From assembly GCA_947564465.1 (NCBI GenBank), contig CANOCV010000025.1:1-42032 (forward strand): a stretch of DNA of 42,032 bases. Direction: 5' to 3'. This document shows, in pieces, positions 8,457 through 16,327 of this stretch; position 1 is the first letter of the stretch, and every line of letters begins with the position of its first letter. Below the pieces are notes generated by a model. The model saw nothing but the letters and a program-made list of their open reading frames with translations. It did not search any database and was not told where the DNA came from. The position numbers were made by a program, and so were the translations under genes. The DNA comes from an uncultured Roseburia sp. (GTDB lineage: Bacteria > Bacillota > Clostridia > Lachnospirales > Lachnospiraceae).

Positions 8457-8498
8457 AGGAGATAATATACCGCACACCTGTCCGGTCTATTATCTCCT
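8457..8498 (-). terminator. Hairpin between glnK and amt (attenuator or partial terminator)
   Basis: AGGAGATAATA and TATTATCTCCT form a perfect 11-bp stem with an extra CCG/CGG pair inside. On the minus strand it is followed by ATTTTATTTT. It lies between the PII stop and the amt ribosome site, so it would lower or switch amt expression relative to the PII gene. Confidence 0.7.
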
Positions 8499-8530
8499 TT
8501 GATAATCTTCTTTTCCCATATTCATTTTCC

Positions 8531-8869
8531 CTACAACGCCTTCTCACCGTGCTCGCCTGTACGGATACGAACCGCGTCCTCCACATCATACACAAAGATT
8601 TTACCGTCGCCAAAATTACCTGTATTAATCTCATCCACAACCTGATCAATCAACTGCGGCGCAATCTCATCCGAAACAACTGTCTCTACCTTTATTTTCG
8701 GCAGCAGCGTTACATTATAGGATGCACCCCGGTAATTTTTAATAATTCCCTTTTGATTTCCATATCCCATACTGTTGACAATGTTCAAACCGCTAATCTC
8801 GCTGTTTTCCAGAACTGCTTTTAAATCTTCAAGCTTCTCCGGTTTGATGATAATTTCCAACTTTTTCAT
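8531..8869 (-). CDS. glnK: P-II family nitrogen regulatory protein
   Basis: The 112-residue length is standard for PII trimers, which sense ATP/ADP and 2-oxoglutarate and bind Amt. The N-terminal strand MKKLEIIIKPEKLEDLKAVL, the T-loop region around residues 37-60 with YRGASYNVTLLPK, and the C-terminal nucleotide-binding GDGKIFVYDVEDAVRIRTGE are all present. The T-loop Tyr matches the position modified in some PII proteins. It is co-oriented with glutamine synthetase upstream and amt downstream, with AGGAGG before the start. I call it GlnK because of the amt linkage; GlnB is equally possible by sequence. Confidence 0.93.
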   Translation of the reverse strand: MKKLEIIIKPEKLEDLKAVLENSEISGLNIVNSMGYGNQKGIIKNYRGASYNVTLLPKIKVETVVSDEIAPQLIDQVVDEINTGNFGDGKIFVYDVEDAVRIRTGEHGEKAL

Positions 8870-9100
8870 ATTAAATTCCTCCTCTTATACCCTGTGTTCA
8901 TAATTTATTCACCTTGCATTCAAAAAAGCTTCATTCCTTGAACACGAAATCGTCAAATCTCCTGCATATAATAGAATCAGAAGCGAAAGATAATCACAAG
9001 TTTTGGAATACTTTTTTAAATAAACTTTTTCATAATACGCCAGGTGACTTATGTTACCTGGCATCCTCCCTTTTATGGGGAGAATACCAGTTACAATCAT
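8870..9100. other. Gap between glutamine synthetase and glnK
   Basis: No gene is seen. Two inverted repeats lie past the glutamine synthetase stop: CTCCC/GGGAG around 9066-9081 and a perfect 7-bp stem GCCAGGT/ACCTGGC at 9039-9062. Neither has a proper T tail. A separate glnK promoter is likely given the length, but I could not assign one with confidence. Confidence 0.45.
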
Positions 9101-11221
9101 TTAAACCTCGAAAATCAAATCTCCATAGGACGGCATCGGCCAGATATCCTTATCGACAAGCATTTCCAGTTTATCAACCGGGGCTCTCAAAGCAAGCATT
9201 GCTGCCCTGACTTCATCCCTGTAATACACAGCCTGCTCTCTGCCTTCCTCCATAGCTCCGCCCTTGTTATTTACCGCCGTCAGATTTGCCAAAGCCGCTT
9301 TTGTCTCTGCAAGCAGGTCAGACACTTCTTTCAAAAGCTCTGTCTGTACACTGATATCGGCATCGCACACGGATTTTACAAGATTCGCGGACTCGGCCAG
9401 CTTCGTTGTATATTTGATCACTGCCGGAATAATCTGTTTGCCCGCAATATCAATCATCGCCTTTGCTTCTATGTTAATCTCCTTCGCATATGTCTCATAC
9501 TCAATTTCCGCTCTGGACTCCAACTCTGCCCTTGTAAACACTCCAAATTTCTCAAACAGTGAAACAGCTTTCTCTGTTGTGAGAGACGGAATCGCGTCAA
9601 CCATTGATTTAATATTAGGCAGTCCGCGTTTCCCGGCCTCCTCTACCCATTCATCGGAATATCCGTTTCCGTTAAATACAATTCTCTGGTGCTCTGTGGC
9701 ATACTTTTTAATCAAATCATGTACCGCCAAATCAAAATCGTCCGCTTTCTCTAAAATATCGCATACCTCCGAGAATGCTTCGGCAACAATTGTATTTAAT
9801 ACCACGTTCGGCTGCGCGATGGAATCCTGCGAACCAACCATACGGAATTCGAATTTATTGCCGGTAAATGCAAACGGTGACGTCCTGTTTCGGTCTGCTG
9901 CATCCTTCATGAAGTCCGGAAGCGTTTTTACACCTGTCTCAAGCTTTTCACTGCTTAAGCTGTGAGTAGCCTCACCCGTACTGATTAACTGTGTCAGTAC
10001 ATCCTCCAGCTGATCTCCCAAATAAATAGAAATGATTGCAGGCGGCGCTTCGTTTGCTCCTAATCTGTGATCGTTTCCTACGTCCGCCGCCGATTCCCTA
10101 AGCAGATCCGCATGTATATCAACAGCCTTTAAAATACAGGTAAGCACAAGCAAAAACTGAACATTCTCATGCGGCGTCTTTCCCGGGTCTAACAGGTTGA
10201 TTCCGTCATCTGTCGTGATTGACCAGTTGTTATGCTTACCGGAACCGTTGACGCCGGCAAACGGTTTCTCATGGAGCAGACACTGCAGACCGTGACGACC
10301 GGCAACCTTCTTTAATGTCTCCATCACCAGCTGATTGTGGTCTACGGCAATATTGGCCTCCGCATAAATCGGCGCCAGCTCGTGCTGTGCCGGAGCAACC
10401 TCATTGTGCTGTGTTTTGGCGGAAACTCCAAGCTTCCACAGCTCCTTGTTGACATCCTTCATATAAGCGGCGATTCTCTCACGGATTGCTCCGAAATAGT
10501 GATCGTCCATCTCCTGCCCCTTCGGCGGCATCGCGCCGAACAGTGTACGTCCCGTAAAGATCAGGTCTTTTCTCTTTAAGTATTTCTCTCTGTCCACCAG
10601 GAAATATTCCTGCTCCGGTCCCACGGAAGGAGTCACCTTCTTAGAGGTTGTATTTCCGAATAATTTTATCAGACGGAGCGCCTGATCGTTGATTGCCTCC
10701 ATGGAACGCAGCAGCGGCGTCTTCTGGTCAAGCGCTTCACCCGTGTAGGAACAAAACGCTGTCGGGATACAGAGTGTAGCTCCCGCCGCATCCTGTCTTA
10801 CAAATGCCGGAGAGGTACAATCCCATGCCGTATACCCTCTCGCCTCGAATGTCGCCCGCAATCCGCCCGACGGGAAAGAGGACGCATCCGGCTCACCCTT
10901 AATCAGCTCTTTACCGGAAAAGCTCATCAGCACCTTGCCGTTTGGCATCGGAGCCGTAATAAAAGAATCATGCTTCTCCGCCGTCACACCGGTCAATGGC
11001 TGGAACCAGTGCGTGTAATGCGTGGCCCCTTTTTCGATTGCCCATTCCTTCATTTCATGAGCAACAACATCCGCCGTCTCAAGATCCAGCTCCTTTCCGG
11101 CCTCAATCACTTCTTTTAACTTCTTGTAAGTTTTTTTCGGCAAACGTTCCTGCATAACGGCATCGTTAAACACGTTTTCACCAAAAATGTCTGATACACT
11201 AAAATATTCACTCATTTTCAT
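9101..11221 (-). CDS. glnN: Glutamine synthetase type III
   Basis: About 706 residues long, the size of the GSIII class rather than the 440-470 residue GSI. It would make glutamine from glutamate, ammonium and ATP in the cytoplasm. GSIII features include the N-terminal [15 protein letters not shown], the catalytic region [11 protein letters not shown], the block [19 protein letters not shown], and the flexible [14 protein letters not shown] loop. I place the start at 11221 (MKMSEYF), with 11215 as an alternative; GAGGAAAGG precedes both. A longer open reading from 11377 runs through the promoter and a terminator, so it is not taken as coding. The gene heads a glnN-glnK-amt set, and its leader carries a strong terminator hairpin, implying attenuation. 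Confidence 0.93.
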   Translation of the reverse strand: MKMSEYFSVSDIFGENVFNDAVMQERLPKKTYKKLKEVIEAGKELDLETADVVAHEMKEWAIEKGATHYTHWFQPLTGVTAEKHDSFITAPMPNGKVLMSFSGKELIKGEPDASSFPSGGLRATFEARGYTAWDCTSPAFVRQDAAGATLCIPTAFCSYTGEALDQKTPLLRSMEAINDQALRLIKLFGNTTSKKVTPSVGPEQEYFLVDREKYLKRKDLIFTGRTLFGAMPPKGQEMDDHYFGAIRERIAAYMKDVNKELWKLGVSAKTQHNEVAPAQHELAPIYAEANIAVDHNQLVMETLKKVAGRHGLQCLLHEKPFAGVNGSGKHNNWSITTDDGINLLDPGKTPHENVQFLLVLTCILKAVDIHADLLRESAADVGNDHRLGANEAPPAIISIYLGDQLEDVLTQLISTGEATHSLSSEKLETGVKTLPDFMKDAADRNRTSPFAFTGNKFEFRMVGSQDSIAQPNVVLNTIVAEAFSEVCDILEKADDFDLAVHDLIKKYATEHQRIVFNGNGYSDEWVEEAGKRGLPNIKSMVDAIPSLTTEKAVSLFEKFGVFTRAELESRAEIEYETYAKEINIEAKAMIDIAGKQIIPAVIKYTTKLAESANLVKSVCDADISVQTELLKEVSDLLAETKAALANLTAVNNKGGAMEEGREQAVYYRDEVRAAMLALRAPVDKLEMLVDKDIWPMPSYGDLIFEV

Positions 11222-11263
11222 ACTTCCTTTCCTCTTGATTCTTATGCGCGCCTGTGCATAAAA

Positions 11264-11294
11264 AAGGGTATTCCACACCTGATGGAACACCCTT
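11264..11294 (-). terminator. Intrinsic terminator in the glutamine synthetase leader
   Basis: On the minus strand AAGGGT.TTCCA pairs with TGGAA.ACCCTT around a short loop, directly followed by six T. It ends about 40 bases before the start codon and lies downstream of a credible promoter, so it would stop glnN transcripts unless antitermination occurs. Confidence 0.75.
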
Positions 11295-11303
11295 GTTCGT
11301 TTT

Positions 11304-11321
11304 TGTATATTCTGTATATTC
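11304..11321 (-). repeat. Tandem 9-base direct repeat in the glnN leader
   Basis: GAATATACA is present twice in tandem on the minus strand between the -10 box and the leader terminator. It could be a protein or RNA-binding site. Confidence 0.4.
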
Positions 11322-11335
11322 TCTTTGTTGGTAAT

Positions 11336-11364
11336 ACAATAACCCAAAAGTAGTAGAAATGCAA
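11336..11364 (-). promoter_or_regulatory. Probable promoter of the glutamine synthetase gene
   Basis: On the minus strand TTGCAT (11359-11364) and TATTGT (11336-11341) are 17 bases apart. Transcription would begin near 11329, giving a leader of about 108 bases that contains the terminator hairpin. Confidence 0.55.
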
Positions 11365-11391
11365 TAGTTTTTTTCATGTTTTACTACTTTT
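11346..11391. promoter_or_regulatory. Inverted repeat around the glnN promoter (possible operator)
   Basis: AAAAGTAGTA (11346-11355) and TACTACTTTT (11382-11391) are perfect 10-base inverted copies. One lies in the -35/-10 spacer and the other upstream of -35. They are outside the transcript, so they would act as DNA sites for a regulator. Confidence 0.45.
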
Positions 11392-11434
11392 CACATGAAT
11401 CCCCCACAAAAAAGAGTATTTTTCGTCATTATTA

Positions 11435-12301
11435 CTATTCTGCTTTTCCGACAGAACCAAACAACTCCATCTTCTCTTTTACCGTTGCTTTGATTGCCTC
11501 AGCACCAGGAGCCAACAGCTTACGCGGGTCAAAGCCCTTGCCCTCTAAATCCTTGCCTGCCTCAATGTACTTTCTAGTCGCATCCGCAAATGACAGCTGA
11601 CACTCTGTATTTACATTGATCTTCGCTACGCCGAGAGAAATTGCTTTCTTAATCATATCCTCCGGGATACCTGTACCGCCGTGAAGTACCAACGGCATCT
11701 CGCCGGTCTTCTGCTGTACGGCATCCAGTGTCTCAAAGCTTAATCCTGCCCAGTTCTCCGGATATTTACCGTGGATATTGCCGATACCTGCTGCCAGCAT
11801 ATCTACACCGAGATCCGCAATCGCCTTACACTCATCAGGGTCCGCGCACTCACCCGCTCCGACAACTCCATCCTCTTCACCGCCGATGGAGCCAACCTCT
11901 GCCTCAATAGACATGCCGTTCTTATGCGCAAGCTCTACCAGCTCGGTTGTCTTTGCCACGTTCTCATCAATCGGATAATGAGAACCGTCGAACATGATGG
12001 ATGAAAATCCTGCTTCTACGCACTTTAAGCATCCGTCATAGGAGCCGTGATCCAAATGCAGCGCAACCGGAACCGTGATATTCAATTCTTCAATCATGGC
12101 CTTAACCATTGCCGCAACGGTCTTATAACCGGTCATATACTTGCCCGCACCCTCGGATACGCCTAAAATAACAGGCGACTTGCACTCCTGCGCTGTCAAC
12201 AGAATTGACTTCGTCCACTCTAAATTGTTGATGTTGAACTGTCCGACTGCATAATGGCCGGCTTTTGCTTTTTTTAACATTTCTGCTGCTGATACTAACA
12301 T
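11435..12301 (-). CDS. fba: Fructose-bisphosphate aldolase, class II
   Basis: A 288-residue zinc-dependent aldolase that cleaves fructose 1,6-bisphosphate in glycolysis. The zinc-binding HLDHGS lies at residues 82-87. Further signatures are the GEEDG loop, GIGNIHGKYP and VLHGGTGIPEDMI, where a His and the Gly-rich loop bind phosphate. The start at 12301 follows GGAGGAG; the reading from 12319 would place that site in the coding region. It lies downstream of the dagK gene with a 96-base gap and probably has its own promoter. Tagatose-bisphosphate aldolase is a close alternative, but length and motifs fit Fba. Confidence 0.92.
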   Translation of the reverse strand: MLVSAAEMLKKAKAGHYAVGQFNINNLEWTKSILLTAQECKSPVILGVSEGAGKYMTGYKTVAAMVKAMIEELNITVPVALHLDHGSYDGCLKCVEAGFSSIMFDGSHYPIDENVAKTTELVELAHKNGMSIEAEVGSIGGEEDGVVGAGECADPDECKAIADLGVDMLAAGIGNIHGKYPENWAGLSFETLDAVQQKTGEMPLVLHGGTGIPEDMIKKAISLGVAKINVNTECQLSFADATRKYIEAGKDLEGKGFDPRKLLAPGAEAIKATVKEKMELFGSVGKAE

Positions 12302-12352
12302 TTTATTCTCCTCCGTCATTTTTTTATGATAAATATTACCAATCTACATGTT

Positions 12353-12361
12353 ATCATAGCA
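12353..12361 (-). promoter_or_regulatory. Possible extended -10 promoter of fba
   Basis: TGCTATGAT is read on the minus strand 52 bases before the fba start. No good -35 box is seen. Confidence 0.35.
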
Positions 12362-12397
12362 TGTCTTCCTCAAAAAATAAAGTTAAAATTAAAACAA

Positions 12398-13306
12398 TCA
12401 CTTTTCAAACTTGTCCTCAGCTCCAACCATAATCTCTAACGCCCGGCGGCGGTTTCTGATTTCAACCTCCCGATGATCTCCGCCGAACTCCCCGTCTAAC
12501 GTCCATGGGATCACCTCGTCAGGGTAAAACTTAATGGAATCCGTCTTAAAAGAATAGATCAAATCCGTCTCATCCCTCCTTTTTGTGAGACTGAAAATAA
12601 TCTCGTTAAGCTCCAGCGGATTTTTAGGCATTTTGATTAACGTGACCTCAAATACGCCGTCGTCAAGCAGAACGTTTTTCCCTGTCAGATTTTTAAATCC
12701 GCCCACAGAGGAGGAATTGGATATCATGCCGTAAATAAAATCATCCTCGTAAACCTTATCCTCATATTCTACGCGCATATGATAGGACTTAATATCCATC
12801 AGACTTTTTGCGCCCTCCAATATGTACGCCGCGTGTCCCAGTATATTTTTCAATCCCTGGTTCGTCTGATAGGAGACTGCCGTAAACAGGCCAAATGCCG
12901 CCACATAGATAAAGGAATCTCCGTTAAAATAACCCACGTCACAAGCAAACGGCTCTCCGGTTACGGCTATCTCGGCCGCTTTTAACATATTTTTGGGGAT
13001 TTTTAACGAAGCGGCAAAGTCATTCGTGCTTCCCGCCGGTATATATCCCAACGGAACCTTCTTTTCGCTTAACATCATCCCCGAAACGGTCTCGTCAAGC
13101 GTTCCGTCCCCGCCGCAGCAGACAACCAGATCATAGAGAGCGGCTTCGTTTTGAACCTTATACAGCGCATCCTCTCTCGCCTGGGTCGGATAAGCAGTAA
13201 CCTCGTAGCCGCGCTTCACCATAATGTCCACAATATCCATAAGTTTATTCTTAATCTGCCCCTTTCCCGAATGCGGATTAAAAATAAATAACAACTTTTT
13301 CTTCAC
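12398..13306 (-). CDS. Diacylglycerol/lipid kinase, DagK/YegS family
   Basis: A 302-residue soluble lipid kinase of the DAGK catalytic family. It carries the N-terminal LLFIFNPHSGKG, the nucleotide-binding GGDGT at residues 65-69, and LGYIPAGSTNDFAASL. Such proteins recycle diacylglycerol to phosphatidic acid or phosphorylate related lipids. I chose the GTG at 13306 because the family starts at the KKKLLFIFNP strand and AGGAGGG precedes it. An ATG at 13330 overlapping the crh stop codon (TAATG) is an alternative that would add eight residues. It closes the rapZ-whiA-crh run. Confidence 0.85.
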   Translation of the reverse strand: MKKKLLFIFNPHSGKGQIKNKLMDIVDIMVKRGYEVTAYPTQAREDALYKVQNEAALYDLVVCCGGDGTLDETVSGMMLSEKKVPLGYIPAGSTNDFAASLKIPKNMLKAAEIAVTGEPFACDVGYFNGDSFIYVAAFGLFTAVSYQTNQGLKNILGHAAYILEGAKSLMDIKSYHMRVEYEDKVYEDDFIYGMISNSSSVGGFKNLTGKNVLLDDGVFEVTLIKMPKNPLELNEIIFSLTKRRDETDLIYSFKTDSIKFYPDEVIPWTLDGEFGGDHREVEIRNRRRALEIMVGAEDKFEK

Positions 13307-13329
13307 TGTCCTCTCTGCCCTCCTGTGCA

Positions 13330-13590
13330 TTAGTCCGAAGTCCTGGACAAAAAATTCACCATACTCTCTATCGCCTCCGCCTCGTCCTCCCCGTCCACTT
13401 CAAGCGTTATTTTTTCTTCATAATCCGCTCCAATCGACATCATCCCCATAATGCTCTTGGCATTGACGCGCACACTCCCGTATTCCAAATAAATATTGCT
13501 TTTAAATTTACTTGCTGTCTGGATTAAAAGCGCAATCGGACTCGCCTCCATTCCGTTTGGGATTTGAACCTGAATTTCTCTTCTAATCAT
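13330..13590 (-). CDS. crh: HPr-like protein lacking His15 (Crh-type)
   Basis: An 86-residue HPr-fold protein. The segment that in HPr contains the phosphorylated His15 (GLHxRPA) reads NGMEASPIA here, with Glu at position 15, so it cannot take part in PTS phosphate transfer. Ser46, the HPr kinase target, is kept in VNAKSIMGMMSIG. This is the pattern of Crh, the catabolite-repression paralogue of HPr. Its position directly after whiA and rapZ matches the B. subtilis order yvcJ-yvcK-yvcL-crh. The ATG overlaps the whiA stop by 8 bases and AAGGAGG precedes it. hprK, whose product would phosphorylate Ser46, is upstream in the same run. Confidence 0.88.
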   Translation of the reverse strand: MIRREIQVQIPNGMEASPIALLIQTASKFKSNIYLEYGSVRVNAKSIMGMMSIGADYEEKITLEVDGEDEAEAIESMVNFLSRTSD

Positions 13591-14512
13591 AGTTACTCCT
13601 CCTTAACTGTTCCGCTATCTCGCTGATTTTGCGGAATCTGTGATTGACGCCCGACTTACCCACCGGTGGATCTAATGCCTCCCCCAGCTCCTTCAACGGC
13701 ATATCGGGATATTTAAGACGAAGCCCGGCAACCTGCTGCAAATTATCCGACAAGGACGAGAGTCCTCTCAGCTCCTGTATCAGCCTGATATCCTCCAGCT
13801 GACGCACCGCGGCGCTTACCGTCTTATTAATATTTGCGGTCTCACAGTTGACCTTCCGGTTCACAGAATTTCGCATTTCCTTGACAATCCGTACATTTTC
13901 CAGATTCATAAGCGCCGAGTACGCTCCCATTACATTCAGCGCGTCGACAATCTGTGCCCCTTCTTTGATATAACATATAAAATATTTTTTTCGCTGTACC
14001 ACCTTGGTATCCGGAACGAAAATTCTCATAATGTCCCGAAGCTGATTGGCCTGAACCCTGTCGGAACAGACAATCTCAAGATGGTATGATTTCTGCGGAT
14101 CACTCATAGAGCCGGAGGCAAGAAACGCCCCCCTGATATAAGCGCGCATACAGCAGGATCTTCGTATCAGGCGCTCATCGACCAAATTCGGCGTCCTGCT
14201 CGCCATACCGTTAACTTCTAACAGCTTCACCGCTTTCAAAATCCGAAGCACATGCTCCTCTTCCTCCACAATTACGCTGTAATTCCCCTGCTGCATAATT
14301 CCCGGCGCATAAGAAAACGCGTCCTTTATCAAGGTATAGCACTTTCTCGCGATAGATGCATGTTCCGTAACAACCGCAAGCCTTCCTCTTCCCTCCCCCG
14401 CAGTAATTTTTCCCGCAAAATGTATAAGCGCCGCAAGCTCTGCAAGCTGACAATGCCTGCTCTGGCAGAACTGCTTTGCCAATTCATCCTTAACCTCACC
14501 TGAAAACGACAT
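13583..14512 (-). CDS. whiA: DNA-binding protein WhiA
   Basis: This 309-residue protein fits WhiA, a degenerate LAGLIDADG homing-endonuclease fold joined to a C-terminal helix-turn-helix. It is involved in cell division and chromosome functions in Gram-positive bacteria. The N-terminus MSFSGEVKDELAK and the segments RRSCCMRAYIRGAFLASGSM and NCETANINKTVSAA are typical, and the C-terminal HTH includes LKELGEAL...GKSGVNHRFRKI. The start at 14512 lies 6 bases past the rapZ stop, with AGGTAGAGG as ribosome site. A longer frame to 14644 overlaps rapZ and is not taken. Confidence 0.93.
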   Translation of the reverse strand: MSFSGEVKDELAKQFCQSRHCQLAELAALIHFAGKITAGEGRGRLAVVTEHASIARKCYTLIKDAFSYAPGIMQQGNYSVIVEEEEHVLRILKAVKLLEVNGMASRTPNLVDERLIRRSCCMRAYIRGAFLASGSMSDPQKSYHLEIVCSDRVQANQLRDIMRIFVPDTKVVQRKKYFICYIKEGAQIVDALNVMGAYSALMNLENVRIVKEMRNSVNRKVNCETANINKTVSAAVRQLEDIRLIQELRGLSSLSDNLQQVAGLRLKYPDMPLKELGEALDPPVGKSGVNHRFRKISEIAEQLRRSNYD

Positions 14513-14517
14513 ATCCT

Positions 14518-15390
14518 CTACCTGCGTTTCGCATCCTTTTCGATATCCCGATGCTCTATTTTCAAACCGAACTCTTTTCTTGCGCTGAGACGCTTGTACA
14601 GCTGATTGGCAAGCGTAACGGAGCGATGTTTTCCTCCCGTGCATCCGATTGCGATTACCAGCTGATTCTTCCCCTCCGTAATGTAATTCGGAATCAAAAA
14701 CGTCACCATATCCTCAAGCTTATCTAAAAACTCGTGCGCTTCCTGAAACTGAAGCACATACTCCTGTATTTCCTTGTCGTTGCCGCTTTTTGTCCTAAGT
14801 CCCTCCACATAATATGGATTCGGCAAAAAGCGTACATCAAAAACGAGATCGGAATCCGCCGGTATTCCATACTTAAAGCCAAAAGACAAAATCGTAATAA
14901 ACAAATTCTTAAAATCCTGATTCTCCACAAATATTTTACAGATTTCCGCCTTCAACTCCCTCGTCAAAAGCCGGCTTGTATCTATAATATAATTTGCACG
15001 CTTTTTCAAAAAGCCCATACGCTCCCGCTCGAGTATGATACCCTTGTCCACGCGTTCGCCGGCGGCAAGCGGATGGTTTCTTCTCGTCTCCTTGTAGCGC
15101 TTGACGAGCACACTATCCTCCGCATCCAGAAACAATATCTCACAGCTTCTTCCGTCTGCTTCCAGACGGTCTAACACGTCATGCAGCTCCGTAAGCGCCC
15201 TTCCGCTGCGGATATCAATTCCGACGGCAACCTTGGAAAGCTCCGAACTTTGCATTTCGGAAAGCTCGACAAACTTTTCTATTAACGGAATCGGAAGATT
15301 ATCCACACAATAAAAGCCTATATCCTCCATCATTTTAAGAGCCGTACTCTTCCCGGCTCCCGACATCCCGGTTAACAGTACAAATTTCAT
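14518..15390 (-). CDS. rapZ: RNase adapter/nucleotide-binding protein RapZ (YvcJ)
   Basis: A 290-residue P-loop ATPase/GTPase with Walker A GMSGAGKS at residues 8-15 and the C-terminal domain motif IAIGCTGGKHRSV. In E. coli RapZ guides RNase E to the sRNA GlmZ; in Firmicutes YvcJ affects competence and its RNA role is unclear. Its ATG overlaps the murB stop as ATGA, and whiA follows at once. The set rapZ-whiA-crh is a conserved Firmicutes cluster; the usual yvcK between rapZ and whiA is absent here. Confidence 0.93.
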   Translation of the reverse strand: MKFVLLTGMSGAGKSTALKMMEDIGFYCVDNLPIPLIEKFVELSEMQSSELSKVAVGIDIRSGRALTELHDVLDRLEADGRSCEILFLDAEDSVLVKRYKETRRNHPLAAGERVDKGIILERERMGFLKKRANYIIDTSRLLTRELKAEICKIFVENQDFKNLFITILSFGFKYGIPADSDLVFDVRFLPNPYYVEGLRTKSGNDKEIQEYVLQFQEAHEFLDKLEDMVTFLIPNYITEGKNQLVIAIGCTGGKHRSVTLANQLYKRLSARKEFGLKIEHRDIEKDAKRR

Positions 15391-16301
15391 TTAAATTCAC
15401 CCAGCTTTCTCACTTCCGCTTCCAGCGTAACTTCAAACCTTTCCTTCACGACATTCCTGATATGCTCCATCAGCGCCGCAATCTCAGAAGCGGTTGCACC
15501 TCCCTTGTTTATCACAAAACCGCAATGCTTCTCCGAAACCGCCGCACCGCCGATCGAATATCCCCTAAGCCCTGCGTCCATAATTAACTTGCCGGCAAAA
15601 TACCCCTCGGGACGTTTAAAAGTACTGCCTGCACTCGGATATTCCAGGGGCTGCTTTTCCACGCGCCGCTTTTTTAACTCTTCCATGTACGCGGCAATTT
15701 CGTCTCTGTCACCTTTTTCAAGCTCCAAAACGGCGGACATTACAATATAATGATTTTCCGCAATACAACTGCTGCGGTATCCAAACTTTAGCTCTGAGGG
15801 GGAAAGCTTCTTCTTTGTTCCCTCCGGCGTAAGCACCGTCACTTCCTTTATAATCCGGCTCATCTCACCGCCGTAAGCGCCGGCATTCATGACAACTGCC
15901 CCGCCGATTGTTCCCGGTATCCCGGACGCAAATTCCATTCCGGTGAGTCCGAAGGATGCCGCCGTGCTTGCCGTTTTCGAGAGCATGGCCCCCGCCTCCG
16001 CATAAATCCGTGTCCCTTCGACACGAATCTCGGACGCCGCCCTTCCAAGCTCAATGACCGCCCCTTTTATACCGTTGTCGGAAACCAGCAGATTACTTCC
16101 GTTTCCGATCACGGTATAGGGAAGATTACGTTCTTTAAAAAACGCCGTCAAATCCGCGAGCTCTTCAAGTTTCGGTTGGACCAAAAGCTCTGCCGGACCT
16201 CCAACGCGGAACGTTGTATGCGCGCTCATCGGCTCATTTAACATAATCTGTTCTTTTTTTATTATTTTCCCCAAATCTTCTATCAATGACTGTCGTACCA
16301 C
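15387..16301 (-). CDS. murB: UDP-N-acetylenolpyruvoylglucosamine reductase
   Basis: A 304-residue FAD enzyme that makes UDP-MurNAc from UDP-GlcNAc-enolpyruvate with NADPH, the second step of peptidoglycan precursor synthesis. HTTFRVGGPAELLV starts the FAD domain, with IGNGSNLLVSD and GIPGTIGGAVVMNAGAYGGE behind it. The catalytic Ser lies in YPSAGSTFKRPEG and the final Glu region in TLEAEVRKLG. It starts at a GTG (16301) with GAGGAAAA upstream. Overlap with rapZ by 4 bases suggests translational coupling. Confidence 0.95.
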   Translation of the reverse strand: MVRQSLIEDLGKIIKKEQIMLNEPMSAHTTFRVGGPAELLVQPKLEELADLTAFFKERNLPYTVIGNGSNLLVSDNGIKGAVIELGRAASEIRVEGTRIYAEAGAMLSKTASTAASFGLTGMEFASGIPGTIGGAVVMNAGAYGGEMSRIIKEVTVLTPEGTKKKLSPSELKFGYRSSCIAENHYIVMSAVLELEKGDRDEIAAYMEELKKRRVEKQPLEYPSAGSTFKRPEGYFAGKLIMDAGLRGYSIGGAAVSEKHCGFVINKGGATASEIAALMEHIRNVVKERFEVTLEAEVRKLGEFK

Positions 16302-16327
16302 AAATTTTCCTCAAATCTAATTCTATT

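Noticed and set aside
11222..11377. N-terminal extension of glutamine synthetase by 52 residues
   Set aside because: The extension would cross the likely promoter, the tandem repeat and a complete terminator hairpin, and a good ribosome site precedes 11221.
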